This document shows, one piece after another, positions 19,281-29,844 of a stretch of DNA of 64,000 nt; the first letter of the stretch is position 1; each line of letters starts with the position of its first letter. The DNA is from Sycon ciliatum (taxonomy: Eukaryota > Porifera > Calcarea > Leucosolenida > Sycettidae), in the NCBI RefSeq assembly GCF_964019385.1, contig NC_088647.1:17026989-17090988 (forward strand), given 5' to 3'. The notes beneath the pieces were generated by a model. That model saw only the letters and a program-made list of their open reading frames with translations, was not told the origin of the DNA and did no database searches. The position numbers and the translations under genes were made by a program.

Positions 19281-20213
19281 CAGGCGTGCAGCCACCACTC
19301 TCCCCTCCTCCATCACCAAACACTTGTAAGTTACCCCACACTAGCCTTAATGTAGGAACCCTCAACATTTGCAGCCCCAGGAACAAAGTTGAAGAAGTCC
19401 ACCACGTTTTGCATAATTTTAACCTAGATGTATTAGCCATTACTGAAACTTGGCTCAATGACACTATAAGCAATGCCCTAGTTGCAATACCTGGCTCTTC
19501 TATACTTAGATCTGACAGGACTAGCCAGCAAGGTGGAGGAATATGTTTTATGTCAGGCACTCACTCGCTGTCACTGCCATCACCTTCCCAAATCCAAACC
19601 AGCTTGAAGTCTTGTGCATTGTGGTGCAGACCACAACAACTGACCAGCTTACACTGACCTGTGTCTACAGGCCCCCAAACAACACTGTGGGCTTTTGGCA
19701 GCTTCTTACAGATACCGCCGATCATCACTACAACCCACGTGCACCGATGATTGTTCTGGGTGACCTAAACTGTGACACACTGCGAACACCACCCACATCC
19801 CACGTTCACCATTTCAAAGAGTTCTGCAGCTCACTTCACCTTGAGAACATAATTTCCTCTCCCACACGATTCCCCAGCCAATCATGTCTAGACGTTGTAC
19901 TGGTCGATCGACAGTTGCTAGGTCGTGCGCCAGGCAGTTCCAGAGCTTTCATCTGGAACCAAGCTGTACATCCCGTAGTAGACGTCAGTGATCATCACCT
20001 TGTAACTTTCTCCTACAGCGCCCCTGGAAGAGCTTCATCACCCGCAACTACAGGGATACGACATATCCGCCGACCACCTCTGTCTTCAATCAGCCCTGAT
20101 ATGCTGAAAACAGAAATCGCAAAGAATGTGGCCGAATCGACGAGCGGCACCTTCCAATCGCTGGATCAATCAGCATCAGCGTTTCGTGACAGCGTCCTGT
20201 TGCCCGCACATAC
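19281..20213 (+). pseudogene. LINE endonuclease fragment, frameshifted
   Basis: Frame 1 (19281-19560) reads LNVGTLNICSPRNKVEE, LDVLAITETWLNDT and SDRTSQQGGGICF. A frameshift near 19555 moves the rest to another frame with TCVYRPPNN, VLGDLNCDTL, LDVVLVDRQ and VSDHHLVTFSY. These are AP-endonuclease landmarks. It ends near 20213 in repeated TGTACATAAT sequence. The ATG-bounded frames 19223-19657 and 19543-20253 are the two parts. Confidence 0.75.
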
Positions 20214-20628
20214 ATGTATACGATTGTACATAATTGTACATGATTGTACATAATTGGTGTACATCACAGAGAAGAAAAAAAACAGTGTATCAGGCTGGGA
20301 ACTGCGGGAATTTAAAGGCTTCATGATCGATGGTGAAGGAAAATAAGCGTACCGTAGTCTTACGAAAGAACCCCTTGAAATTACATACAGTCATGCACAA
20401 CCAAACATGGATTCGCGAGTGCTTAGGCGTTGGCGCATACAGAAGCACAGTCACTCATACTGCAATGGCTGAAAATCGGCTAAAATAGAGCTTATCACAA
20501 TTCACATGTGAATCCAAAATGGAAATCGGGCTGCACAGGTGAGTCTAAGTGCAGGTAAACCCTAGCAGTGAGGTACAGCAGCATCAGAATAATAAGCTAG
20601 CACGCTACGTGCTGGGACACTTGCAGTG
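20214..20628. other. Spacer before the minus-strand TRIM-like gene
   Basis: Begins with imperfect repeats of TGTACATAATTGTACATGAT, followed by AT-rich sequence with no open frame of note. It would be the 3' flank of the TRIM-like gene that ends at 20629. No clear AATAAA was found on the minus strand close to the stop. Confidence 0.4.
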
Positions 20629-23043
20629 TCAGGCAGCTCCTCTCTGATGCTTAGGGACACGACTGAACGAGACCTGGTCTCCCTCGTCTAGTAGCGCTAC
20701 AAACCAGTGGCACTCCGTCGTGTCGACGGTACCGGGATGATACTCTACAGCTGCTAGTGTACCAGTGCGATGGTGCATGGCCCAGAGAGAGCGCTTTGTG
20801 CGCTCCAGTTTCATGGATATGACGTCGCCGGACTTCCAATCCTGGCCCAGGCGCCGGCCGCCGTGGTTGTGCGGCACAGAATTGCCTACCCAGCCTATCA
20901 GATTGTTGTCGGGCATCTGGGGATCACCGGGATACATGAACACCGGATGTGCACTGAAGCATACACCCATATATAAGTGAGAGCCATGTGTTTTGTCGAT
21001 TACAACGGTTATGGCAGTGTCAAGAAGCTCTTGGCCTATTGCCGAGCTGCAAGCCATCTTGAAACAGCATGGCAAGTCTGTGGCACGAGCTGTTCTGTTT
21101 CCGTTCTCGAGTGCCAGGCCAGAGCTGGCGCTGTGTTGGGTGTCAAACGCACGGCTGGAAGGGTGGCAGGGTAAAACGTCTGAGCTGATACTGTCAACTA
21201 CTAGTAATGTGTTAAGTGTGCCGCGTTGAGCAGTGCTGGCTTCAGCAGGCATAGAGTTTTCCACTTCAGCAGGCGTAGAGTGTTCCACTTCAGCAGGCGT
21301 AGAGTTTTCCACTTCAGCAGGCGTAGAGTTTTCCACTTCAGCAGGCGTAGAGTTTTCCACTTCAGCAGGCGTAGAGTTTTCCACTTCAGCAGGCGTAGAG
21401 TTTTCCACTTCAGCAGGCGTAGAGTTTTCCACTTCAGCAGGCGTAGAGTTTTCCACTTCAGCAGGCGTAGAGTTTTCCACTTCAGCAGGCGTAGAGTTTT
21501 CTACTTCAGCAGGCGTAGAGTTTTCCACTTCAGCAGGCGTAGAGTTTTCCACTTCAGCAGGCGTAGAGTTTTCCACTTCAGCAGGCATAGAGTTTTCCAC
21601 TTCAGCAAGCGTAGAGTTTTCCACTTCAGCAGGCGTAGAGTTTTCCACTTCAGCAGGCGTAGAGTTTTCCACTTCAGTAGGAGTAGAGTTTTCCACTTCA
21701 GCAGGCGTAGAGTTTTCCACTTCAGCAGGCGTAGAGGTTTCCACTTCAGCAGGCGTAGAGGTTTCCACTTCAGCAGGTGTAGAGTTTTCTACTTCAGCAG
21801 GCGTAGAGTTTTCCACTTCAGCAGGCATAGAGTTGTCCAATTCAGCAGGCGTAGAGTTTTCCACTTCAGGAGGCGTATAGTTTTCCACTTCAGGATACGT
21901 AGAGTAGTCCACTTCAGCAGGCGTAGAGTTGTCCCCATCGACTGTATCCAGACTGTCAGTATTGTGGTGCGCGGATGGCAAGGTAGGCAACGACATACTG
22001 GTGACCTGCTCACCAATCCGGCTAATGTCACTGTAGAGAGTAGCCGCGGTCTCATTGCTGAATGTGAACATGACCCTGCCAAATGCACAATCTTTGACTA
22101 GTGTCTCATTGGCCTGCTTCACCACGTCACTCTTACTGTTCCACACATTGAGGTACTGCAATGTGTTCAGAAACTCCAAATCATCAACAGACTGGTCTTC
22201 AAGTGCCATGGCAAGAGCTTCTATGTTCACGGTAACTTCCTCCGTCAGCTCTAGCTGATTCTTGATGGCTTTTTGTTTCTTGGCTGTGATCCGATCTATG
22301 TCCAGCTGTACTTGTTGTTGTCGAGTCTTGACTGCTGCAATCAAATCTCCGTAGAATTTTCCAGCAGCCCTGCAAGCACTCTCTCTCTGCTCACTGATGT
22401 TGGCGAGGCTCGACTTCAACTCCCTTGAAAGCACTCGCAACGTCTCCACCAAGGCCTTCTCCGAGTCATTGGTAGTGAGGGAATCTCTCCATTCCTTCCC
22501 TAATGTCCTACTATCACCCATTGGGTGGGAATCGTCAACGCATTCTGAGTCGTAGCACTCTAAGCACACAAAATGTTTGCACACTCTGCAGAAGCTTCTC
22601 AAAGGTGTCAGGCAGTGTCCACACTTTAGATAGGTATTCTCCTCCTCTGGCTCACTGGTGCTGCGTGTTGTGCAGCGCAGACAAGTACTGTCACCACAGA
22701 CCTTCAGTGGCAACTTTACCGCACTGACCTTACTGGGAGTTTGTACCAGTTTCCAAATCTTGTGTGCATACGTGGAACGCGCACGCAAGTGGGCCTGGGC
22801 ATGAATGTCGCAGAGGTTTTTCCGGCATTCTCCGCATCGGAAAAGAGCCAGCCCTGGTTTGTAGATGTAGCTGCATTCATCACAGTAGATCTCCTGCCCT
22901 GCTCGACAAGGCCAGGGCCGGGGACAGTCTTTCGCAGTACAAACAATATGGCGGCAGTCCTCTACGTACCATCGTCTGCATAGATTCTCTTCATCTTGCT
23001 TGGTACGAGTGTTGGCTTGGTATTGATCTCTATCCATGATCAT
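20629..23043 (-). CDS. TRIM-like protein with B-boxes, coiled coil, 29-unit linker, SPRY-like domain
   Basis: 804 aa, uninterrupted. Zinc-binding region 1: C54, C57, C70, C73, C78, H81, H85, H94 (B-box-like). Region 2: C121, C124, C141, C144, C152, C155, C160, C163, C168, H173. No N-terminal RING like that of genes 1-4. A coiled coil spans about 190-300. Residues 371-602 are 29 units of about ENSTPAEV. Residues 650-795 are SPRY-like (LYMGVCFS, NLIGWVGNS, LGQDWKSGDVISMKLERTKRSL). It belongs to the TRIM/B-box superfamily but is not a recent copy of genes 1-4. A RING-less protein may act as an adaptor; this is inference. A second Met at codon 3 is an alternative start. Transcribed opposite to genes 1-4. 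Confidence 0.88.
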   Translation of the reverse strand: MIMDRDQYQANTRTKQDEENLCRRWYVEDCRHIVCTAKDCPRPWPCRAGQEIYCDECSYIYKPGLALFRCGECRKNLCDIHAQAHLRARSTYAHKIWKLVQTPSKVSAVKLPLKVCGDSTCLRCTTRSTSEPEEENTYLKCGHCLTPLRSFCRVCKHFVCLECYDSECVDDSHPMGDSRTLGKEWRDSLTTNDSEKALVETLRVLSRELKSSLANISEQRESACRAAGKFYGDLIAAVKTRQQQVQLDIDRITAKKQKAIKNQLELTEEVTVNIEALAMALEDQSVDDLEFLNTLQYLNVWNSKSDVVKQANETLVKDCAFGRVMFTFSNETAATLYSDISRIGEQVTSMSLPTLPSAHHNTDSLDTVDGDNSTPAEVDYSTYPEVENYTPPEVENSTPAELDNSMPAEVENSTPAEVENSTPAEVETSTPAEVETSTPAEVENSTPAEVENSTPTEVENSTPAEVENSTPAEVENSTLAEVENSMPAEVENSTPAEVENSTPAEVENSTPAEVENSTPAEVENSTPAEVENSTPAEVENSTPAEVENSTPAEVENSTPAEVENSTPAEVENSTPAEVENSTPAEVEHSTPAEVENSMPAEASTAQRGTLNTLLVVDSISSDVLPCHPSSRAFDTQHSASSGLALENGNRTARATDLPCCFKMACSSAIGQELLDTAITVVIDKTHGSHLYMGVCFSAHPVFMYPGDPQMPDNNLIGWVGNSVPHNHGGRRLGQDWKSGDVISMKLERTKRSLWAMHHRTGTLAAVEYHPGTVDTTECHWFVALLDEGDQVSFSRVPKHQRGAA
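21236..21932. repeat. 24-bp minisatellite, 29 copies, coding
   Basis: A 24-nt unit (coding ENSTPAEV on the minus strand) is repeated 29 times. Central units are identical or nearly so, and the ends are more diverged (DYSTYPEV, ENYTPPEV). The unit is a multiple of three and free of stops in several frames, which explains the long plus-strand open frames 21226-22101 and 21233-21880; these are shadows. Length variation between alleles would keep the frame. Confidence 0.95.
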
Positions 23044-23494
23044 CGAACAATTCTAGACGATAGAATACGAATTTCCGTACCCGAATTTCTTTCTGCTTCC
23101 TGATTCTCAATCTGAGTCTGACGTCTCTTCCGATGTTGACGTCTTTGTAGCAGAAAAGGCCGACTATAAAACCATTGCCAATTGGCTTTCAATTCCACAG
23201 CGCGGGCAGCTGAGTTTGGTAACCTCTGCACAGACATTGTAGGCAATAAAGCTAGTCAACCTACTGGCCCCTACTATTATGTGTCACGCCGAGAAGTCCA
23301 CCATTGACCACTCAGCAAACTGCTCCTTGCTTGCACTAAGAAAAACGCACGGACCCCGCGCGCTCCGCTGCTTTGCGTCACTCGGACGATACGGTAACTG
23401 GTTCTTCGCTGTTTTTACGTACGTGTCACCACCCGCCGCGTAGCAAAGTCTGAACCCACTCGCTAGGATGACGATGAGGAGGATACTGTGTAAG

Positions 23495-23576
23495 CAGTTG
23501 ATGATCTGGAGTGCGAGTGGTAGATCTACTGTGTGACACAGTAGGGTCTACCACTCGCACTCCAGATCATCAACTG
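23495..23576. repeat. Hairpin, 30-bp perfect arms
   Basis: CAGTTGATGATCTGGAGTGC and the following bases (23495-23524) return inverted at 23547-23576. The loop region itself forms a second stem (CTACTGTGT/ACACAGTAG). No flanking duplication was identified. It could be a tiny foldback element or a structured non-coding locus. Confidence 0.75.
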
Positions 23577-23664
23577 TGTGGATAGTTTGTTGCGGCCCTT
23601 GGTTCTACACAGACACTACAGTCGGCTGATTCAGTGATTGTGATAGGTGTCTATCAAGTATCAT

Positions 23665-23820
23665 GATGAACTCGGGTTGCCGTCATAGCCGCAGATTAAT
23701 TAATTGGTTCTGAGATGACGAGAGCATATGCGTGCTGTAGTGATAGATTCAACGCACATGCTCTCGTCATCTCAGGACCAATTAATGTCAATTGCCGCTA
23801 TGACAGCAACCCGAGTTCAT
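23665..23820. repeat. Hairpin, arms about 70 bp
   Basis: ATGAACTCGGGTTGCCGTCA at 23665 matches inverted at 23820, and the pairing continues for about 70 bp with small interruptions around a short loop near 23740. It lies 88 bp after the previous hairpin. Non-coding; probably a foldback MITE. Confidence 0.75.
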
Positions 23821-24071
23821 ACTTCTACTAGTAGTACGTACATATTGTTAGATTGACAGCATGATGGAAACAAGGTGGAGGACACTGTGTTCGGAAACAG
23901 TGACCTTACTACAATCTTCCGCGGTTGGCAGAGCCCCGGTCCCTGCGGACCATTTGAACCATAATTATGGGTGTTGAACCCGGTTCTGACCCTCATCATG
24001 CTAGAAGTGGTTTAAGACTTCTCCTTACGTCCGTCGTGTATTCGTTGATCGCTCCTGGATGTCGTCCTGGT

Positions 24072-25225
24072 TAGGCCTTGACGGATTATGCTAGCATAAT
24101 TTTTCGCATAATTCCTACCAAAATCGAATAATCGCATATTTCGAGGCAAATTGCATACGAATCGCATAAAATTGTAATAATCCGCCTGTTCGCATCAAAT
24201 TCCATACAGTTGTTCATGTTCTACAAGTACAAGTAGATGCACTAGTTAGTTATAGGTTTACGACTCCCTTGATAACATGTCCATCCACTACAATCAGTGA
24301 TGGTCGTAGCTAGGCCTTGACGGATTATGCTAGCATAATTTTTCGCATAATTCCTACCAAAATCGAATAATCGCATAATTCGAGGCAAATTGCATACGAA
24401 TCGCATAAAATTGGAATAATCCGCCTGTTCGCATCAAATTCCATACAGTTGTACATGTTCTACAAGTACAAGTACAAGTAGATGCACTAGGAAGTAAGTT
24501 GTAGGTTTACGACTCCCTTGATAACATGTCCAGTCCACTACAATCAGTGATAGTCGTAGCTTGGTCGGACGGAGCGTTGACCCCGTTGAACTTTTGCTAC
24601 TGCAGTACATGTACAATGCCCTCTACAAAAAAATCCCCTGTTATTTTGCACAGAACCATTATGCATTAGCAGCATATGTGAGCATAATGCGGCATAATTA
24701 TGATAACTTTTAGCATAAAAATAGCATAATTCTGCAATTTTTTCAGCAATGCGAAAAGCATAATTTCACGAAAATATTAGCATAATCCGTCAAGGCCTAA
24801 CAATGCCCTCTACAAAAAATTCCCCTGTTATTTTGCACAGAACCATTATGCATTAGCAGCATATGTGAGCATAATGCGGCATAATTATGATAACTTTTAG
24901 CATAAAAATAGCATAATTCTGCAATTTTTTCAGCAATGCGAAAAGCATAATTTCACGAAAATATTAGCATAATCCGTCAAGGCCTAGTCGTAGCTAGGTC
25001 GGACGGTGCGTTGACCCCGTTGAACGTTTGCTACTACAGTACAACGCCCTCTACAAAAAAATCCCTTGTTATTTTGCACAGAACCATTATGCATTAGCAG
25101 CATATGTGAGCATAATGCGGCATAATATGATAACTTTTAGCATAAAAATAGCATAATTCTGCAATTTTTCAGCAATGCGAAAAGCATAATTTCACGAAAA
25201 TATTAGCATAATCCGTAAAGGCCTA
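24072..25225. mobile_element. hAT MITE, family E (outer copy), 8-bp duplication GTCCTGGT
   Basis: TAGGCCTTGACGGATTATGC start at 24072 and family end at 25225. GTCCTGGT occurs at 24064-24071 and 25226-25233. The outer element is about 480 bp once the inner copy (24311-24986) is removed. Orientation is opposite to copy 1. Confidence 0.88.
24311..24986. mobile_element. hAT MITE, family E (inner copy), duplication GTCGTAGC, with internal tandem duplication
   Basis: Inserted into the outer copy; GTCGTAGC lies at 24303-24310 and 24987-24994. Its right 187 bp is present twice in tandem (24613-24799 and 24800-24986), each ending with the terminal inverted repeat, so the element has two consecutive right ends. 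Confidence 0.85.
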
Positions 25226-25233
25226 GTCCTGGT

Positions 25234-25543
25234 AGTCAAGTAGCTACTTGAACCTGAACGTTTTTTCTCTAATCTTCTTTTCTTCCAACTTCTTCCCATA
25301 GCGTCCTTCTCTCAGCTCGTCAGCTGTCAACAGTTACTGTCACCACCATGTCACTGTCGCGAGAAGGTGCTCTCTGTAGACGGGGTTGGTGATGTCCCGA
25401 CGCGGCCATGGGTAGGCCTTTACCACGTCGGAACACCCCGGCTACACGTTGGTCACGTCAACTAGTTCCGTTTGTAGATCACTTGTTGGTAAACTGGTAT
25501 TGGTCAAGAGGACTTAAAATAATGTCATGTACCAGAGATAGGC
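25234..25543. other. Spacer without recognised gene
   Basis: Follows the outer hAT duplication. The frame 25408-25623 has no family motif and overlaps the LINE remnant that follows. Some of this may be LINE ORF2 upstream of the RT, but no endonuclease motif could be read. Confidence 0.35.
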
Positions 25544-27187
25544 GTGTCGCGCATCATCGGAAGCGAACTGAAGGAAATCATCACCACCCAGGAGGAGGTC
25601 AGAAAACTCCTTTCCGCTCTTGATTTCATGAAGTCGGCTGGGTACGATGGCATCCCGACGAAATTGCTCAAGATCACTGCAGACGAAATATCGTGCTCCC
25701 TCGCAACTCTTTTCAATGAGTCCTTCTCGCGAGGCGAGAAGCCACAGGACTGGCGCGACGCCACTATCAGTCCTCTACACAAGAAAGCCTCTCGTGCAGG
25801 GGTCACCAATTATAGGCCAATCCTGAGCGTTGTTAGCAAGGTTCAGGAGAGGATTGTTCACCAACGCCTCTACACCCCTATTGATCCCCACCTACCGGCC
25901 GAACAATCTGGATTTCGATCTAAGGATAGTAGTATAGCACTGAACTACAGCTCTCCCGCCTATAGCCTAGTGCATGAGATTTCCGCCAGCCGAGATGCCG
26001 GTCAGGCAGTGTCAGCATGCTTCTTTGACTTATCAACGGCTTTTCACCGAGTCTGGCATGCTGGCCTCCTGGCCAAACTCGAGCACCTTGGTGTCCGTGG
26101 AATTGCCCTTACCTGGCCCACAAGCTATCTGACTCGCCGCCGACAACGCTTCAAGATTGGCTCCGCTTTGTCATCGTGGAAATCCATTCCAGCTGAAGTC
26201 ATCGCGAAGCATTACACCAGGGATCATTTATCAGCTGCATTCCTCCAACGTGCCGTGGACGCAGCAGGACGATGGTTGAAGGATTGGCATCTCCTCGTCA
26301 ACACCACGAAATCCGTCGTCCTTTCCTTCCAACCCCAACACACCATCCACATCACGCTCCACTCGACTCGGCTGCAGCAGGTCCACCAACATACGCACCT
26401 TGGTGTTACACTCCAAGTCGAGATGCAATGGACCCAACACATCATAGAATCCACCAACAAAGCCAAAAAACTACTACACTAACTCCACAAGACACATGGC
26501 ACAATGAACGCTTCCAGCCTATTGTTAATTTACACGACCTACATCCCAGCCGTTCTCGAATATGGCAGCCTTGACCTCTCCAACACCACACAGCAACAGC
26601 GGGACACACCGGAGAGAATTCAACGCCGTGCTATACGCATCTGCCTTCGGATTACCCTCTTTGCACCAGTTTACCATAGTTCTCTCCTCCATCACGCAAA
26701 GCTTCCCACCCTTAGCTCACTACTCCTTGTTAAACAAGTCATACTAGCATGGGACATCCACCACCAAACCTCCCCACCACACCTGCAACAACCACATCTT
26801 GCACCACAACGTCAACACCAACCATACACCCTTCGACAGACAAGGATCTACTCTATCAGACACGCACACACAAACAGGCACCGAGATTCCCCCATCAACA
26901 GTGCCCTCACCCTCTACAACTCACTCCCTATCGACATCACAATCCAACCTCGAAGAAATTCTTTCCGAAACAATGCGTCCAGTCTTCTTTTGAGCAGTAC
27001 CTGTTCCTGCTCCGAGCATGGTTTCTGATATCTCGAACGTGTACTTAACCATCTCGATCACCCCCGCTTGTTTTTCATGATCCATTGCTTCTAGCCTCCC
27101 GGTTAATTTCCATCTAGCTGTTTCTGGCTAGTACCAGTTCTATCACACTTATCAAAGCGTCACGCCATCGTGGAATAAAAGAATAAT
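25544..27187 (+). pseudogene. Jockey-like LINE remnant lacking the catalytic RT core
   Basis: The first frame (25544-26482) reads KSAGYDGIPTKLLK, W-D-ATISPLHKK, TNYRPILSVVSKVQERIV, EQSGFRSKDSS and CFFDLSTAFHRVWH, then jumps from SSWKSIPAEV to HLSAAFLQRAVDAAGRWLKDW. The GVPQGS and Y/F-x-DD segment that should lie between is gone. After the stop at 26482 the C-terminal part continues (YIPAVLEYGSLDL, ERIQRRAIRICL, TLYNSLPIDI). It ends near 27187 in an A-rich GAATAATAATGC-type tail. A dead copy. Confidence 0.8.
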
Positions 27188-27659
27188 AATGCAAAACCAT
27201 GTAATTCCCGCTGACTCGCTGACTGAGTCAGTGAGTGCATGCTGTGTACATGGTGTAGCTCTTTCCCAAAGATTCTCGTCACTTTTTTCGCTACTTTTCG
27301 TTGTTTAGGAAGAAATCGCAACTTTCGCAACTGTTACTTTCTTCATCTTCGCGAACTACATGACATGTATTTCGCAACTTTTCCGGAACCTTCACATGGG
27401 CATGGGGTCTAAAATGTCAAGTCACGGACTTCATGTCGGACAAATGCATCCTCGCTCATTTCTCACCTGCCTTCAGACTCATTTCAGGGAAACGGTAGAT
27501 CAACGGTAGTTGCGATAATGCTCATTCCCTTTTCCCGTGCTGAGCTGGTGTTGAGCGGACTGCTCAGCGAATTTCTTCTCTACTCTTTCTGCCGCTGCAA
27601 CTCTGCTCGGTCACCCTCTCCTCTCTCTTTTCTCCTCTCTTCTCTTTTTCAATGATCGA
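27188..27659. other. Non-coding stretch, CT-rich toward its end
   Basis: Contains a short hairpin (CTGACTCGCTGACTGAGTCAG) near 27210 and a CT-rich tract at 27600-27655 directly before the endonuclease frame at 27660, possibly the 5' leader of that LINE. No gene seen. Confidence 0.4.
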
Positions 27660-28583
27660 ATGAGCTCTAGAACTACTACCAAATGGAGCCAGCGAACGAG
27701 AATAGCAACTTTCAATGTTCGCGGACTATCGTCAAATTTCAAGCAAGAGCAACGGGACTTGACGCACTATCGTATTGACTTCTGTGGACTTCAAGAGCTG
27801 AAAATTGTGGATGACATTGACAAACGAATAGGTGTTCAGAAAGAGTATCGTCTGATAGGATTCGGTCAGGAGACAGGTCGACATGGCGGAATTGGATTTG
27901 CCGTCTCCAACAATTTCCAGCAGTACCTAACAAATTTCAAACAAAATTCTGACCGTGTAGGATACGCGGACTTCCTATCGCCGTCGCTACCGGTCGACAA
28001 CAAGAGCAACGAACGGGTTCCTGTTCGCTTCATTATTGCGTATGGTCCAAACAACCCAGTCGCCAAGCAGAACCCAGAGCAACGAGACAAATTCTATGAC
28101 GAGCTTTCTGAAGGACTGCAAGCTAAAAATGAGAGGACACTAGTGTTTTGTGTCGGAGACTTCAACAGCAAAGTTGGCAGTTGTCAGTGTGCGTCCATGG
28201 GTGCCTTCTCGAGAGGTACACGCAACGAGAACGGTGAAGCCCTTGTGCAGTGGACTCAGTCAAACTGCCTTGTGTTGGTTAGTACACTGTTTCAATATTC
28301 CATGCGCTACAGAACAACATGGACGGGATCAGTAACTAGCACGGATACTGGAGTCAAAAAGCAGATCTACAACACTATCGGATATATCATCGTCCCAGAG
28401 CGCTTCAGACCCTTGCTGGGGAAAGCATGTTCTTATTCAGGTACGGAAGTGACAAGCGATCATAAGCTGGTAATTGCTGATATGGAGTTTTGCAGTCTCT
28501 TCCGAAACTACAGTGCTAAATCTCGTGGAAAGAAGCAGCAGCTTCAGCCACATCATGAATGCCAACACCCCACTAAACCCTAA
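27660..28583 (+). pseudogene. LINE endonuclease fragment (RTE/CFDP2-like type)
   Basis: 307 codons. Landmarks: RIATFNVRGLSS, DFCGLQELK (metal-binding Glu), GRHGGIGFAVSN, RFIIAYGPNN, VFCVGDFNSKVG (active-site DFN) and VTSDHKLVIADM (catalytic SDH). The order and spacing fit an AP-type endonuclease of the RTE-related kind. The product drifts into low-similarity sequence after about residue 285, and no RT follows. The minus-strand LINE at 54878-56988 has an RT of possibly the same group; that link is inference. Confidence 0.75.
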
Positions 28584-28639
28584 TGCAATCCCATTCCATC
28601 CTAGACCACACCCCCCCCCCCTAATTTAGCCCCTTTATC
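28584..28639. other. Junction with C-rich run
   Basis: Joins the RTE-like fragment to the next LINE and contains a 12-13 bp run of C near 28609-28621. Confidence 0.3.
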
Positions 28640-28737
28640 GAACAGCACCAACGGCCTTAGTCTAAATCTTAGAGTAGGGTTCCTCAATGTGTGCCACCTT
28701 CTTAATAAAAAGCATGAAATTGAGGATTTCATACTAT

Positions 28738-29333
28738 TGTAGCCTTGGCACGCTAGTAACTCACACAGCTGCAGCGTGAATCACTTTCAATGTATTGGTC
28801 ACGCGTGTTACACCGCACCCGTACCCCGCACTTGCAACTCTGTACTGTGCTTGCAGATCCATGGCATGGATAGTAACTAGTCTCACTGCGTTCAATGTTT
28901 CATATTGACCTTAGAAATATTAGTCTAGACCTTTTGCTGCACTTTCAACCACCTCTCTTACGCCCATTGCCAACACTGCTATTCAGCTCCTTCTTCTGCA
29001 TAGAATCAAATGGCATTCCTTGTGCAATGACTGTAGGCCACACAACATACTTTGACCTTTCTTCTTCTCTCTGCTGAGCCTTTGCCGTGACCATTGCTGT
29101 TGCAGCACGTATGCTGTCTGCCTATAAAAGCTGCTGTTCACAATTCTCTACACGCCAGTTAGAAACTACAGTTAGAAAGGCCAGTTAGAGATACCAGTTA
29201 GAACCTTCAGTAATGTCAGTTTAGAGTTAGAGTTCAACCTTCAATCCAGTCATTAGTAATAATAAAGTTAACAACAGTGTGTTCACTGAGACCCGTCTGC
29301 ATTTGCCTCCGAGAGAGACTGCGGCCCGCTACA
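28738..29333. mobile_element. Solo LTR, probably Ty3/Gypsy-like
   Basis: 596 bp, starting TGTAGC and ending GCTACA, flanked by CTAT on both sides (28734-28737, 29334-29337). It has a promoter-like TATAAA near 29122 and an AATAAA-type signal near 29262, the normal order in an LTR. No internal region remains, as expected after LTR-LTR recombination. The orientation of these signals suggests transcription on the plus strand. Fossil. Confidence 0.75.
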
Positions 29334-29379
29334 CTATCTCAAAAACATTGACATCATGATACTGGCGGAAACCTTTCTA

Positions 29380-29821
29380 CCGTATTTCCTCGATTAATGG
29401 ACCATGCTCGAATAATAGACCATGCTCAAATAGTAGACCCACCTAGAGGCCTCACGGAAAAATAGTAGACCATGCCCGAATAAGAGACCCGGTCACTTAT
29501 TTGAGTTCATCGCTTTGCGCCTGCGCACTAAGAAAGCACGTGGTGGATCAAAAGAGGACGTGATTTTAGGTTGCGCAACTACAATTTTTGTAGTGGCTAA
29601 TGCTTTCTTTCATTATCTGAGCACGGTCCACTATATTTTCATCGGCACATCGCTGGAAATGGTGGATTTTAAACACGTCATAATAAAAAAAGTTTCCAGC
29701 GATGTGCCGATGAAAATATAGTGGACCGTGCTCAAATAATGGACCATGCCCAAATAAGAGACCGGGGGTCCAACCCTCTTCAAAAAACAAAAGACCGGGT
29801 CTATTAATCGAGGAAATACGG
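29380..29821. mobile_element. TA-flanked MITE, family H (mariner-like)
   Basis: CCGTATTTCCTCGATTAAT inverted ends, TA at 29378-29379 and 29822-29823. Removing it joins ETFL to SSSTADSLL in the surrounding LINE frame. It is 442 bp. The middle holds an inverted repeat of about 50 bp built around CATCGGCACATCGCTGGAAA (29638-29725). No transposase. Confidence 0.85.
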
Positions 29822-29844
29822 TATCTAGTTCTACCGCAGACAGC

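Larger units (their letters stand above)
17816..20213 (-). mobile_element. LINE with inverted 5' half (twin-priming structure)
   Basis: The minus strand carries the RT half (19265-17830), with a tail on the left containing repeated AAAC. The plus strand from about 19266 carries an endonuclease half in the opposite direction. Head-to-head halves of one ORF2, with the middle missing, are what twin priming produces during LINE insertion. That both halves come from one element is inferred; two neighbouring insertions are the alternative. No outer target duplication was found. Confidence 0.6.

Noticed and set aside
21226-22101. Long plus-strand open frames of SRRRVFHF and GVEFSTSA repeats
   Set aside because: They are other-frame readings of the 24-bp minisatellite in the minus-strand TRIM-like gene. 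Only the minus frame continues into B-box, coiled-coil and SPRY-like domains.
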